Source: Candidatus Kurthia intestinigallinarum
Lineage (GTDB): Bacteria > Bacillota > Bacilli > Bacillales_A > Planococcaceae
Length of the DNA: 64,000 nt
Assembly: GCF_003991225.1 (NCBI RefSeq)
Contig: NZ_JTFC01000026.1
Location: 124,001-188,000 of the forward strand
Direction: 5' to 3'
Part shown: one piece after another, positions 25,922 through 35,353 of the stretch
How positions within the stretch are numbered: position 1 is the first letter of the stretch
How the letters are laid out: every line of letters begins with the position of its first letter
Program-made: the position numbers and the translations under genes
The notes under the pieces: generated by a model
What the model was told of the DNA's origin: nothing
The model's input: only the letters and a program-made list of their open reading frames with translations
Databases searched by the model: none

Positions 25922-27820
25922 TTATTGTTTCACCGTACCTGTTTTTTCATCATAAAAGCGGAATAAATCTCCGTTAATGATTTTATCCGATAACGTTGTT
26001 TTGGCATTTGCGCGCTCAATAAGCTCACGATTTTCTGCCGTTTCCCCTAATGGCTCGCCTGTTTTACGGTCATAGAACAATTCCTGTGTATACACGACAT
26101 CATTCGTGACGAAACGGCCATCACGGAACGCAATTAAATCATCATGCTTCTTCGCTAATAAATCCGTTCCGATTTGAATGTCGTTTGACGTATCTACACC
26201 TAATAAATGCAATACTGTTGGACGAATATCTACTTGCCCACCTACTTCATGCACTTTTTTATCAGCTTTTGCTTTAATGTCAGTATTTGGCACATGAATA
26301 ATAAATGGTACTTCTTGTAGCATGACCGTATCATACGGTGTAATTTCTTCTTTATTTAAAAATTTCGCCATCGCTTTATTATGATTTTCAGAAATACCAT
26401 AGTGGTCACCGTACATCACAACAACTGTATTGTCATACAGCCCGGCATTTTTCAGCTTTTTAAATAATACTTTCACCGCTTCATCTGTATAACGGACTGT
26501 TTGGAAATAACGGTCCACTGTTTTATCGCCTGAATCATAAGCATCAATATATTGATCCTTCTTATCCGATGTAAACGGGAAGTGATTTGTGAGCGTCAGC
26601 ATACGTGTCGCAAATGGTTGTTTCATGTCTTTCATAATCTCTACTGACTGTTTCATAAATGGAATATCTTTCAAGCCCCAGTTGACCGAATTCTTTTCAT
26701 TGACATCATATGACTCAATATCATAAAACGTGTCGATATTCATTGCATGATACATTAAATCACGATTCCAAAACGATTTATTATTAGCATGCAGTACACT
26801 TGTCGCATAGCCATTATCGCCTAGCTTTTCAGACATTGAATTTAGTGAGTTGCCCGCATTCGTAAAGAATACTGCCCCCCCGCCAATGCCATACAATGAA
26901 TTTTCCATCACAAATTCACTATCGGATGTTTTACCTAGCCCTGTTTGATGATAGAAGTTATCAAAATACAAGGTGTCATCGCTTTTAATTAACTTATTCA
27001 AAAATGGTGTAATTGTTTGACCATTCATTTTTTCATTAATAACAAAATTTTGTGTAGACTCTAGTGAAATAAAGATGACGTTTTTTCCTTTGGCAATACC
27101 ATAGAAATCCTTATCCGGCTTTACCTCATTTGATTTAGCATCGTTAACAATTGTCGTCAACTCGCCACCATCGGCAAATGCTTTTTGTGCGTGTGTTTTT
27201 GATTGCACGTAAATATCATATAAATGATAATTATATGTTCCAATGTTTTTCACTAATAATTCACGGTCAAAGCTACGTGTTAGTAACTGAGGTCGTTCTT
27301 TTTCAGCTAAGCCTAAATTTAAAAATAATAAGGCAAAGCTAAGCGCAAAATACGTGTTGCGACGGTTGCTTGCCATACGGTTAAATTCTTTTGCTGCTGG
27401 TAAAAATAATACAGCTAAAATAATGAGCACTAAATCGACAAAATAAAAAACATCTGCCCACCCAACAAGTCCTGCAACCGAGCTACCTAAATCACCAAAA
27501 TTATTCGTTTGGAACAACACAGGCAGCGTAATAAAATCATTGTAAAAACGATAAAATACGACATTACCGTATAAAACAACCGATAAAATAACTTTTACGG
27601 TAATGATATACGCATTTCGACCTTTTGCGCTTTTAAAAAATAGTGAAATACCATACACACAAAGAAGCGCGGCAAGTGGGTTAATGAATAAAATAAACGC
27701 CTGCATGCCATTTTCAATGTCTAAATCAAAGGCCGTACGATACGTATAATACGTTTGTAACCAAGTCGCAAGCACTGCAATGAGTAACAATGTATGCCGC
27801 GGCCATTTAGTATGTTTCAT
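25922..27820 (-). CDS. ltaS: Lipoteichoic acid synthase family protein
   Basis: A 632-residue LtaS-type enzyme that polymerises glycerol phosphate from phosphatidylglycerol onto a glycolipid anchor outside the membrane. Five N-terminal transmembrane segments (to about 175) are followed by the alkaline-phosphatase-like domain. The metal ligand Glu254 (ISLEST) and nucleophile Thr298 (GLGKTSDSEF) fall almost exactly where Staphylococcus aureus LtaS has 255 and 300. MYGDHYGISENH supplies further metal ligands. A paralogue such as YfnI/YvgJ would look similar, so the symbol is tentative. Confidence 0.92.
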   Translation of the reverse strand: MKHTKWPRHTLLLIAVLATWLQTYYTYRTAFDLDIENGMQAFILFINPLAALLCVYGISLFFKSAKGRNAYIITVKVILSVVLYGNVVFYRFYNDFITLPVLFQTNNFGDLGSSVAGLVGWADVFYFVDLVLIILAVLFLPAAKEFNRMASNRRNTYFALSFALLFLNLGLAEKERPQLLTRSFDRELLVKNIGTYNYHLYDIYVQSKTHAQKAFADGGELTTIVNDAKSNEVKPDKDFYGIAKGKNVIFISLESTQNFVINEKMNGQTITPFLNKLIKSDDTLYFDNFYHQTGLGKTSDSEFVMENSLYGIGGGAVFFTNAGNSLNSMSEKLGDNGYATSVLHANNKSFWNRDLMYHAMNIDTFYDIESYDVNEKNSVNWGLKDIPFMKQSVEIMKDMKQPFATRMLTLTNHFPFTSDKKDQYIDAYDSGDKTVDRYFQTVRYTDEAVKVLFKKLKNAGLYDNTVVVMYGDHYGISENHNKAMAKFLNKEEITPYDTVMLQEVPFIIHVPNTDIKAKADKKVHEVGGQVDIRPTVLHLLGVDTSNDIQIGTDLLAKKHDDLIAFRDGRFVTNDVVYTQELFYDRKTGEPLGETAENRELIERANAKTTLSDKIINGDLFRFYDEKTGTVKQ

Positions 27821-28875
27821 GTGTTTGAATTCCTGCTTTCTTCAATTTCAAAAGTTTTCCCCTTCTATCTTATCAGAAAAAACGATTACTCGCGCTTTTA
27901 ACATCACATTTTTTTAACAAATCCTTTACAAGCTGTGTCAATTTAAAGACAGCTTGCACCTATACACTTTTGCGATGACGCACGTCTATTTGCCATTTTC
28001 TCGATGCCTCTTCCTTCTAATTAAGACGTCATTATTTTTATTAAGTTCGGTCATTGATTATTGTTTTTAACAAGCGAGTAACACCGCCGAAAAATTTCGT
28101 AGCAGCATACTACGCATCGCACGAAACATCTGGACAAATGTTTTGTTTTAATTTTTTCGTTAGCAATGATTTTCACCTAGCCAAGCGCAACTAATTTAGA
28201 TGAAATCACGCATTTCCCTAAGGAGCGTCTTTTGACTACGACTTACTTAAAAATATGTGTCAGATGCGCAAATGATTATGCTATTATTTATCAATAAGCA
28301 GGAAACGTAGTAAAAGCATGTCATTTATTAAAAAAACATGACCGTAAACAGGGGCTTAACATCACAAAAAAGGCTAAAAAAGAGCCTTTAGGGATGCTTT
28401 AAGGGGTGTTTTCAACACAATAATCCCCTAAAAAAAGACCTAGTGGCATAAAAAGTGTGTCATTTATTCACAGGCATGAAGTTGGCGATAATAACGGCTT
28501 TTCCGAACCTAAAACAAGCCATTTCGGGACAAAAATAGCCCGATTTTATCCTTTTCCAGCAAACTTTTGTTAAAAAACAACTTGTCAATGCGCAAAAAAA
28601 TAGGCGCTAGCATACTATTTTTTTATCATCTCGATGATTTTAAGCAAATTCATAGCATATTACTAATTCATTAGCCCCGTGGCTGTCACTTATCGAAAAA
28701 TATGTCGTATCCAAAACACGCTCCATGAGGTAATGAGCAATTTTTACTTAGCCAGGCTAAAAAATAGGCTTTGCTCATAACGATAATCGCTCATCATAAT
28801 ATATTGATTTAAATAGGTAAAAATTCCATTCTCTTTAACCGATATAAAATGCAGAATGATTAAAGGAGGAATTGG
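27821..28875. other. About 1 kb without a gene, with several hairpins
   Basis: No open frame here has a ribosome site. It contains an inverted repeat at 27929-27956 (caagctgt with acagcttg) upstream of ltaS. A hairpin pair at 28366-28429 includes a minus-strand terminator-like stem (aaaggct with agccttt, then T). A bulged hairpin lies at 28733-28778 (atgagcaa and agcc with ggctttgctcat). It could host a small RNA or a fully decayed gene. Confidence 0.5.
28366..28429 (-). ncRNA. Possible 3' end of a minus-strand small RNA
   Basis: On the minus strand a hairpin (aggggattatt... with aacacccct, 28429-28402) is followed at once by a terminator-like stem AAAGGCT/AGCCTTT and six T (28389-28366). 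No minus-strand gene lies upstream within the gap, so this terminator would end an unannotated transcript. The 5' end is not located. Confidence 0.25.
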
Positions 28876-29277
28876 ATGCATTTATTTAAAATGAAACATA
28901 CAGACGGCATACATATTATTGATGACGTGAAAAAGCATAAAAATAATTTACAACTTCAAACGATTACAGGTGAGGAATTATTTATTATCGCGGTGACTGA
29001 TGAAAATTATACGGTCTATGATGATCGCTTCGCTGGCGCATCAAAGCAATTAAATTCAATTGAAGCATTTGATATTAATGGTAGCTTTCGTAGCTTAGAT
29101 TTTGATAATATGCGTGATTTATTCACAAAAGCATTTGATCATTTACTTGAACATATCGCGGCATTAATTACGAATGAAGAACTTATAAATTTAGATGTTT
29201 TAAAAGAAAAAATTGCTACGGAAGTTCCTGGCATTCACTTTAAAATCATCTCAAATGATAAACCCGTATTATTTTAA
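28876..29277 (+). CDS. Cytosolic protein, unknown function
   Basis: A 133-residue soluble protein I do not recognise. The ATG has AAAGGAGG seven bases upstream, so it is clearly expressed as a gene. The N-terminal half looks like a small beta-barrel (alternating strands HLFKMK, IHIIDDV, LQLQTITGEELFIIAV), the rest is helical. Codon use is like its neighbours. It stands alone between a 1-kb empty stretch and a bidirectional terminator. Confidence 0.75.
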   Translation: MHLFKMKHTDGIHIIDDVKKHKNNLQLQTITGEELFIIAVTDENYTVYDDRFAGASKQLNSIEAFDINGSFRSLDFDNMRDLFTKAFDHLLEHIAALITNEELINLDVLKEKIATEVPGIHFKIISNDKPVLF

Positions 29278-29294
29278 AAAATCCTTATAATAAT

Positions 29295-29333
29295 AAAAAA
29301 ACCGTTCAAGAGTCAAAATCTTGAACGGTTTTT
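29295..29333. terminator. Bidirectional terminator
   Basis: Stem aaaaaccgttcaaga with tcttgaacggttttt, loop gtcaaaa, between convergent genes. Confidence 0.9.
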
Positions 29334-29344
29334 ACTTTGGTCAA

Positions 29345-29869
29345 CTAGCCACCAATAAATAAGGTTGTTTGAGCAATCGCTATATAAAAGGCTGGATTTT
29401 GAATCGGTGCAATCGTTTCAATTTGCAACTCTATATCAAAATGATTCGTTTCTTCATTAAATATTGCTTGCCAGCGGGCATAGTCAGTATCCTGCCACTC
29501 AAAATTAGACCAGCCCTCGTGCTCCTTATGCAAAATCATTGTCGTGTCGCCATTTGTAATTTGTAAATCTGGAATTAAATCACGCCAGCCAATATAGCCG
29601 ATTTCAAAAGGTTTTTCGCCTTCGATTTCCGCACGATAAAAGACGCGACCTTTGCGTGAAATTTTACGGCACATTGCGCGGTCATAGTCTTGAATATGTG
29701 CCTCGTATTTTACGAAATATTTGTAATCCATCATGCGATCAAAAAAGCGGCTCACGCCATTGCCATACATTCGTTGAACCGTACCAACATTTTGTGTAGC
29801 CTCATTTTTCACAAAAATTTCAGGTGTTTCTACAATTGTATTCGGGTGTGTATAAAAGTATTGTTTCAT
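29345..29869 (-). CDS. Possible tubby-C/LURP-one-like protein
   Basis: A 174-residue soluble protein. The ATG at 29869 is preceded by AGGAGG six bases upstream; an in-frame Met 24 codons earlier lies inside the terminator of the next gene. Alternating beta strands (FYRAEIEGEKPFEIGYIGW) suggest a barrel like the tubby-C-like/LURP-one-related domain of Bacillus YxjI, but I see no diagnostic motif. Function unknown. It is followed by a bidirectional terminator. Confidence 0.75.
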   Translation of the reverse strand: MKQYFYTHPNTIVETPEIFVKNEATQNVGTVQRMYGNGVSRFFDRMMDYKYFVKYEAHIQDYDRAMCRKISRKGRVFYRAEIEGEKPFEIGYIGWRDLIPDLQITNGDTTMILHKEHEGWSNFEWQDTDYARWQAIFNEETNHFDIELQIETIAPIQNPAFYIAIAQTTLFIGG

Positions 29870-29895
29870 TGCCTTCCTCCTACAATTTACTATAC

Positions 29896-29936
29896 AAAAA
29901 AGGAGCCCTTTCCGACAATGGAAAAGGCTCTTTTTT
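29896..29936 (-). terminator. Terminator of the SRPBCC gene
   Basis: Imperfect stem aaaaaaggagccctttcc with ggaaaaggctctttttt, T-run on the minus strand. Confidence 0.75.
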
Positions 29937-29941
29937 ATCAA

Positions 29942-30382
29942 TTATGCTTTTGTAATTTTATTCACAACACGGTTTGCTAATTTTTCTGCAGCCATTGGCA
30001 ATGCTAATTTAAAGATTGGGTTTAGTGCAACACCTGCAACACCGCCCGCTTTCACTTCAAGATGCATAACCATTTCTGTATCAGTTGGGCTTACTTCACT
30101 CGCTTGGAAGTAACCAGCACCCGTAAATTTATCGCTTAGGCCTTCTAATGAAAAGCCAATTTTTGATGGCTCTTGCCATTCTGTAATCGTGATTTTTGCA
30201 TCTACTTTTTTCGTAATACCCGCTACTGTACCACCGAATGTCCAAGTAGATTCTTTATCATTTAACATTTCGTGCTGACGATATCCTGGTACTAATTTTG
30301 CCCATTTTTCGATATCAGATACGAAAGACCATACTTTTTGTTGTTCTACTGCGATATTTGTTTTATACGTTGTTTCTGCCAC
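29942..30382 (-). CDS. SRPBCC-fold protein (CoxG-like)
   Basis: A 146-residue START/SRPBCC-fold protein resembling the CoxG/polyketide-cyclase group. The usual start VEQQKVWSFVSDIEKWAKLVPG, the middle strands (GTVAGITKKVDAKITITEW) and the long C-terminal helix (LANRVVNKI) are visible. The fold binds a hydrophobic ligand; which one is unknown. No cox genes are nearby, so a link to CO dehydrogenase is not supported. Confidence 0.85.
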   Translation of the reverse strand: MAETTYKTNIAVEQQKVWSFVSDIEKWAKLVPGYRQHEMLNDKESTWTFGGTVAGITKKVDAKITITEWQEPSKIGFSLEGLSDKFTGAGYFQASEVSPTDTEMVMHLEVKAGGVAGVALNPIFKLALPMAAEKLANRVVNKITKA

Positions 30383-30447
30383 GTCACATCACTACTTTCT
30401 GTCTATTGTTCTTTTATTATATCAAGAAAACGTTTGATTGGCGATGA

Positions 30448-31698
30448 TTAGCCTCGAACCTGGCCGGTGCCTTCGATATACACTTTTGTGGACGTTAATG
30501 CTGGTAAGCCCATTGGTCCGCGTGCATGTAACTTTTGTGTACTAATACCGATTTCCGCACCGTAGCCAAATTCAAAGCCATCGGTAAAGCGCGTTGATGC
30601 ATTATGATACACCGCTGCAGCATCGACGCCTTGCTGGAAACGGCGTGCACGTTCTGGATGTGGTGTAATAATGGCCTCTGAGTGCTTTGTGCCATACGCA
30701 TTAATATGACGAATGGCTTCGTCAAGAGTTCCCACTACTTTAACAGAAAGTTCCTCATTTAAATATTCCGTGCTCCAGTCATCTTCTGTCGCAAGCTTAA
30801 TATTTTCTGGATTTAACTCATATACCGCTTCATCACCATGCACGATAATGTTTTCGCCTAATAGCATATCGACAAGCTCTTGCCCATGTGCATCAAACCA
30901 TGTACGCTCTACTAATAAGCTTTCCGCCGCATTACAAACAGATGGGCGCTGTAGCTTCGCATTTTTCACAATATTAAAGGTCATCGCAACATCGGCATCC
31001 TCGTCGATGAAAATATGACAGTTGCCCGCACCCGTTTCAAGGACCGGCACACTTGCCTCGCGGATGACCATATCAATAAAGGCTTTACCGCCGCGTGGAA
31101 TCAGGACATCTAAGTATTCTGTTAAGTTAAATAAATCGCTCGCTGTCTCACGGCTCGTGTCCTCAATGAGTTGTACGGCATCGATTGGCAGCGTTGATTT
31201 TTCAAGTGCTTTATGAATGGTATTCATAATGGCAATATTTGAAAACTTTGCTGATGAAGAGCCTCGTAAAATAACGGCATTTCCTGTTTTAATCGCCAGT
31301 GTCGCGGCGTCAACTGTAACATTTGGACGTGCCTCATAAATCATCGCAATGACGCCAAGTGGCACGCGACGCTTTTCAATATGCAGACCGTTTTCTTTAT
31401 CAATCGTTTCCAATACTTCACCGACTGGGTCTGGTAAATCAATCAGTTGCATAATGGCATCATGCATGTCGCCAATGCGCTCCTCTGTTAATAAAATACG
31501 GTCCATCACCGATTGTGATAAACCAACTTCTTGGCCTACCTCTAAATCTTTATTATTTTCATCAACGATATAGACAGCATCCTCAACGAGCTGCTGTGCA
31601 ATTAAGCGTAATGCCTCATTTTTTTCATCGGTTGTACGCTCATTCATTAAGTAACTTGCTTGCTTTGCTAATAACCCTTTGTCATGTACTTCTGACAT
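30448..31698 (-). CDS. proA: Glutamate-5-semialdehyde dehydrogenase (gamma-glutamyl phosphate reductase)
   Basis: ProA reduces gamma-glutamyl phosphate to glutamate semialdehyde, the second proline step. The 416-residue protein starts at the ATG at 31698, two bases after the proB stop and with GGTGG upstream. An upstream in-frame extension runs through proB. The aldehyde-dehydrogenase-fold cysteine lies in [10 protein letters not shown]. The segments [10 protein letters not shown] and [11 protein letters not shown] are typical. Second gene of proBA, under the proline T-box. Confidence 0.96.
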   Translation of the reverse strand: MSEVHDKGLLAKQASYLMNERTTDEKNEALRLIAQQLVEDAVYIVDENNKDLEVGQEVGLSQSVMDRILLTEERIGDMHDAIMQLIDLPDPVGEVLETIDKENGLHIEKRRVPLGVIAMIYEARPNVTVDAATLAIKTGNAVILRGSSSAKFSNIAIMNTIHKALEKSTLPIDAVQLIEDTSRETASDLFNLTEYLDVLIPRGGKAFIDMVIREASVPVLETGAGNCHIFIDEDADVAMTFNIVKNAKLQRPSVCNAAESLLVERTWFDAHGQELVDMLLGENIIVHGDEAVYELNPENIKLATEDDWSTEYLNEELSVKVVGTLDEAIRHINAYGTKHSEAIITPHPERARRFQQGVDAAAVYHNASTRFTDGFEFGYGAEIGISTQKLHARGPMGLPALTSTKVYIEGTGQVRG

Positions 31699-31699
31699 T

Positions 31700-32800
31700 T
31701 TAATCCACCCTCTCTGTTTGTACGAAACGATCACGGTGAATGACGACATCGAGTGCGCCGTCGATTTCATCTGTGCGTTTACCCATCGCTTCTTTTAATG
31801 TTTGTGCGTCGTACAGTACTTCGCCGCGTCCAATTAATTGACGTTCGCGGTATACCTCAACGACTTCTCCCGCTTCAAATGCCCCTTGTACGATGTAAAC
31901 ACCTGCAGGTAATAAACTTTTCCCCTTATAAAGCAGTGCTTCTGCAGCACCCTCATCAATGTAAATACGACCTGCTGCATCGGAAAATAAAGAAATCCAT
32001 TGTTTTTTACTTGGTACAACGATAGCATGTTCTTTTTCGATATACGTACCATCGCCGTGACCTGCTAACACATCGATTAATTTATTTTTCCCTTCACCTC
32101 GACCAATAAACACGCTAACTCCTAGGTCATACGCGGTTTTTGCGGCTTGTAGCTTCGACTGCATGCCACCTGTACCTACCTTCGAACCTTCCGATGTCGC
32201 AAAACCAAGCAGTTCATCGGTAATTTTCGTCAAATGCTTAAAATGGATAGCATCCGGATTTTTCTTTGGATTGTCTGAATACAAGCCATTAATATCGGTT
32301 AAAATAATGAGCTGATCGGCATGAACTAAGCCACTTACAAGGGCAGATAGCATATCATTATCACCAAATGTTAATTCCTGTACCGATACGGTATCATTTT
32401 CATTAATAATTGGAATAATACCGCGTTCAAGTAATTCCTCGAATGTTTCATAGGCATTTTGATAGCGATCTTTCTTTGAAAAATCGGTGCGTGTTAATAA
32501 AACTTGCGCCGGCGTGATGTTATAGTTGGCTAATACTTCTGTATACTTTTGTACGAGTAAGCCTTGCCCAACGGCAGCTGCTGCCTGCTTACCTTTTAAT
32601 GTCACCGGGCGCGACGGATAGCCTAATTTTTTAAAGCCACACGCCACAGCTCCAGATGACACAAGAATCACCTCATGACCATTTTGCTTTAATTGTGCAA
32701 TGGCTGCTAGATGGTCTTGCACTTTGGCGTCATCAATCTCTCCTTTTGCATTTGTTAAACTACTACTCCCAATTTTTACGACAATTCGTTTCTGTTCCAT
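31700..32800 (-). CDS. proB: Glutamate 5-kinase
   Basis: ProB phosphorylates glutamate with ATP and is the committed, proline-inhibited step. It is a 366-residue protein with the amino acid kinase domain first ([42 protein letters not shown]) and a C-terminal PUA domain from about 275. I chose the ATG at 32800 with GGAGTG upstream; the longer frame starts inside the T-box terminator. Translationally close to proA. Confidence 0.96.
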   Translation of the reverse strand: MEQKRIVVKIGSSSLTNAKGEIDDAKVQDHLAAIAQLKQNGHEVILVSSGAVACGFKKLGYPSRPVTLKGKQAAAAVGQGLLVQKYTEVLANYNITPAQVLLTRTDFSKKDRYQNAYETFEELLERGIIPIINENDTVSVQELTFGDNDMLSALVSGLVHADQLIILTDINGLYSDNPKKNPDAIHFKHLTKITDELLGFATSEGSKVGTGGMQSKLQAAKTAYDLGVSVFIGRGEGKNKLIDVLAGHGDGTYIEKEHAIVVPSKKQWISLFSDAAGRIYIDEGAAEALLYKGKSLLPAGVYIVQGAFEAGEVVEVYRERQLIGRGEVLYDAQTLKEAMGKRTDEIDGALDVVIHRDRFVQTERVD

Positions 32801-32818
32801 GCGATTCACTCCATTAAA

Positions 32819-33040
32819 ATAGCCCATTTCATCCTATAGTTTAAGGACGAAATGGGCTTGTTCGCGGTACCACCTTAATTGAATATAGTACATGACTATA
32901 TTCCGCTCTTCTCATAACGCTTGAGGCTGCGCCTATGTTTGCATAGGAGCTAGAAAGTAGGTTCGATGTAGTGCTGCGTCGCTCCCTTTCAGCCGATGGA
33001 GAGCGTTCTCTACCCGTGCATGCTGCATGTACTAATCTTT
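32819..33040 (-). promoter_or_regulatory. Proline-specific T-box leader of proBA
   Basis: On the minus strand the T-box AAGGTGGTACCGCG (32877-32864) is followed by the terminator stem AGGACGAAATGGGCT-type (32858-32821) and T. The specifier context GAACCTACTTTC gives CCT (Pro) at 32961-32959, the same codon as in the proI leader. The Stem I distal part contains the usual GAGCG-type segments. Proline starvation should release proBA. Confidence 0.92.
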
Positions 33041-33062
33041 CTTACGCTTATATTTGTTGTCT

Positions 33063-33091
33063 ATCATGCACTACAAAGTCTGTTCTGTCAA
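33063..33091 (-). promoter_or_regulatory. Likely promoter of the proBA T-box transcript
   Basis: TTGACA (33091-33086), 17 bases, then CATGAT (33068-33063) on the minus strand. Perfect -35, weak -10. Confidence 0.6.
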
Positions 33092-33120
33092 TATATTCTG
33101 TTAATTTGACACGAATTCGC

Positions 33121-33164
33121 AAAAAATCGAGCAATCCGCAAATAGTGTGATTGCTCGATTTTTT
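33121..33164 (-). terminator. Terminator of the small membrane protein gene
   Basis: A 16-bp stem (aaaaaatcgagcaatc with gattgctcgatttttt) overlapping the last base pairs of the gene, with T on the minus strand. Confidence 0.88.
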
Positions 33165-33438
33165 AATGAGGCTTAACTGGACGTGATGTCGCAAATGCCA
33201 TACAGCCAAATGCCACAAGGGCCATGCCTAAAAATAATAGTGATTTTCCGACATAGCTGTAGTTCAATGCACCATATACGGCGCATACACCCCCAAGCAC
33301 CATGAGTACAATGCTTGGTCCACTTACTACCGCAAAGGATTTCCGTTTCGCTCGAAAGCGCATCGTCAGTTTTAATGCGATAAATCCGACAAGCATGCCG
33401 ATAAAAATGGGCCATAAAATCATATCGAACATCTTCAT
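33163..33438 (-). CDS. Small membrane protein, unknown
   Basis: A 91-residue protein with three hydrophobic segments (about 5-23, 40-60 and 67-85) and a short basic loop RFRAKRKS. No known family recognised. AGGA lies seven bases before the ATG. The stop codon sits inside the stem of its terminator. It is downstream of the TPR gene's opposite end, with no clear partner. Confidence 0.72.
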   Translation of the reverse strand: MKMFDMILWPIFIGMLVGFIALKLTMRFRAKRKSFAVVSGPSIVLMVLGGVCAVYGALNYSYVGKSLLFLGMALVAFGCMAFATSRPVKPH

Positions 33439-33532
33439 TAGCGCTTCCTATATGGTTTATTCCCTTTATTACCGGCGGTTGAATGATACTTCTAGTTGAT
33501 TTTAACGAATGAAAATTCACATACCTTACTAC

Positions 33533-34351
33533 CTAGTCCTCGTACATCTCACCAAAATACATGCTTTCAAAGTCATTTAAATCATCATTATCCGTTGTTT
33601 CTTTCGTCTCTTCTAACTGTGCTTGCTGTGCAGCAATAAATGCATGTGGGTCGACATAAGGTGATGCCTGTTGCTGTGGTGGCATCACTGGTGGCTGAAT
33701 CGCTTGTTCTGGTGCGAGCAGTGGCGTCTCTACTAGTGGTCGTTCCTCTTTTTGTGCGATGACAGGCTCTGTCGCTGCTGCTACTACAATTTTCGGCTTT
33801 ACTGTCGTGCGCTTTGGTTCTTCAATCAGTAGCACATTGTCAGACTGCGCTAATTCGTCATCATTTAAACGCATGACGGATTCAAGCCAGCCATCAAAGC
33901 TTCCTGGATGGTCAATCATTTGACGAGCCTGCTCAAAAACCGCTTCTTGCACTGCCATGTCGTGTAATGCCGCGAGTGATTTGTAGGCATTTAATTTATG
34001 TGCCATCATCGTATAGTAGGCACTATCTTCTCGTTGACCGGCTTGTTCATACAATGCTGCGAGTTGTAAATAGGCTGCGGCTGTCGGCTCCATTTGAAAA
34101 GACTCCAAATAACGCGTAATCGCCGCGTCCTTTTTTTGTTGCGCAAAAAGAGCTTGTGCCTCGATTTGACGTGCCTCGGCTGTCGGAATGACTGCAGCCA
34201 TACGCTGCGCCTTTTGTGGCTCATTTAGTATGGTATAAATTTCCGCGAGCTTCATCGTCACTTGCTGTTTTTCCTCGCTTGATAAGCTGTCGAACGCTTG
34301 ACTATAATCCTGTGCGACACTGTCGACTAAAAATTGTTTGAATTCATTCAT
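33533..34351 (-). CDS. TPR-repeat protein
   Basis: A 272-residue protein. The first 150 residues are helical pairs with TPR character (about four repeats, such as AAAYLQLAALYEQAGQREDSAYYTMM). The rest is a Pro/Gln-rich linker (about 195-240) and an acidic tail ending in DDLNDFESMYFGEM. Soluble, with no signal. TPR proteins bind partners; none is indicated. The disordered linker and acidic tail may be a docking peptide, which is inference. Confidence 0.8.
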   Translation of the reverse strand: MNEFKQFLVDSVAQDYSQAFDSLSSEEKQQVTMKLAEIYTILNEPQKAQRMAAVIPTAEARQIEAQALFAQQKKDAAITRYLESFQMEPTAAAYLQLAALYEQAGQREDSAYYTMMAHKLNAYKSLAALHDMAVQEAVFEQARQMIDHPGSFDGWLESVMRLNDDELAQSDNVLLIEEPKRTTVKPKIVVAAATEPVIAQKEERPLVETPLLAPEQAIQPPVMPPQQQASPYVDPHAFIAAQQAQLEETKETTDNDDLNDFESMYFGEMYED

Positions 34352-34399
34352 CTAAAAAAACTCCTTACGCTTTAAGTATGTTTAGTATACCAAATATCT

Positions 34400-34429
34400 A
34401 AAAAAGGAACCGTGCAACTGCACGATTCC
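34400..34429 (-). terminator. Terminator of the YitT-family gene
   Basis: Stem ggaac and cgtgca with tgcacg and attcc around a short loop, followed by T on the minus strand. Confidence 0.65.
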
Positions 34430-34435
34430 CTCGTA

Positions 34436-35254
34436 TTAGCCTCGGTCAAAATTACCTGCCACTTCAACCGTTTGTGTAATGTTCATAAATGCTTGTGGAT
34501 CGACTTGTTTGACAATTTCTTTCACTTCATTTAATTGATAACGTGTAATAACCGTCATTAAAATGTCACGTTTTTCGCCCGTGTAACCACCCTTACCTTC
34601 TGTCATCGTAATACCACGATACAGTCCTGAAAGCAGTGCATCTTTTGTTTCTTCCCCTTTGGCGGTAATAATCGTCACCGTTAGCTTAATATGATTCGTG
34701 TGAATTAAGTCGATTACCTTACCTGTCGCATAAATGCTGACAAGCGTATTTAATGCCGCATCCCAACCAAATACAAAGCCAGATGCAATGACAACAACTG
34801 CATTTAAACCAGAAATAATCGTTCCAAGTGGGAAATTACTACGCTTGCTAAGGAGCATCGCAATAATATCAAAGCCACCTGATGACCCCGATGCCTTAAA
34901 GACAATCGCAATCCCAAGCCCCGCAATCACCCCGCCGAAAATACCCGCTAAAATGGGGTCCTCGGTAAAGCCGACAATTGGAATAACCGATAAACTCACT
35001 GAAATGGTCACAACCGATAAAATCGTATACGTAATAAATTTCTTACCTAATTTCCAAACGCCTAAAATCAATAATGGTAAATTTAATAAAAAGTTAAGTA
35101 CTCCGGTATCAAATGGTGTAATAATCCCGAGCATCATCGCAATCCCGCTTAAACCACTACTTAAAATTTCGTGTGGAATTAATAAAAAATTGTAAGCAAG
35201 TGCAATAATAATCGAGCCAATTAAAATCATGCTAATGTCGCGTACATGATGCAT
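34436..35254 (-). CDS. YitT-family membrane protein with DUF2179 domain
   Basis: A 272-residue YitT/DUF161-type protein. Five or six transmembrane segments carry the family pattern (IPHEILSSGLSGIAMML, GSSGGFDIIAMLL). The C-terminal cytosolic DUF2179 domain follows (about 220-272). I chose the ATG at 35254 with AAGGGG upstream. The transported or sensed ligand is not known. Monocistronic with its own terminator. Confidence 0.9.
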   Translation of the reverse strand: MHHVRDISMILIGSIIIALAYNFLLIPHEILSSGLSGIAMMLGIITPFDTGVLNFLLNLPLLILGVWKLGKKFITYTILSVVTISVSLSVIPIVGFTEDPILAGIFGGVIAGLGIAIVFKASGSSGGFDIIAMLLSKRSNFPLGTIISGLNAVVVIASGFVFGWDAALNTLVSIYATGKVIDLIHTNHIKLTVTIITAKGEETKDALLSGLYRGITMTEGKGGYTGEKRDILMTVITRYQLNEVKEIVKQVDPQAFMNITQTVEVAGNFDRG

Positions 35255-35353
35255 TTCTCTATCCCCTTTTACGTTCAAATGCTTTAATCAACGTAATTAT
35301 AGTGCAAAATATCGCGAAATAACTGTTAAAAGTTTTTTCTGAAAATAGCTGTT

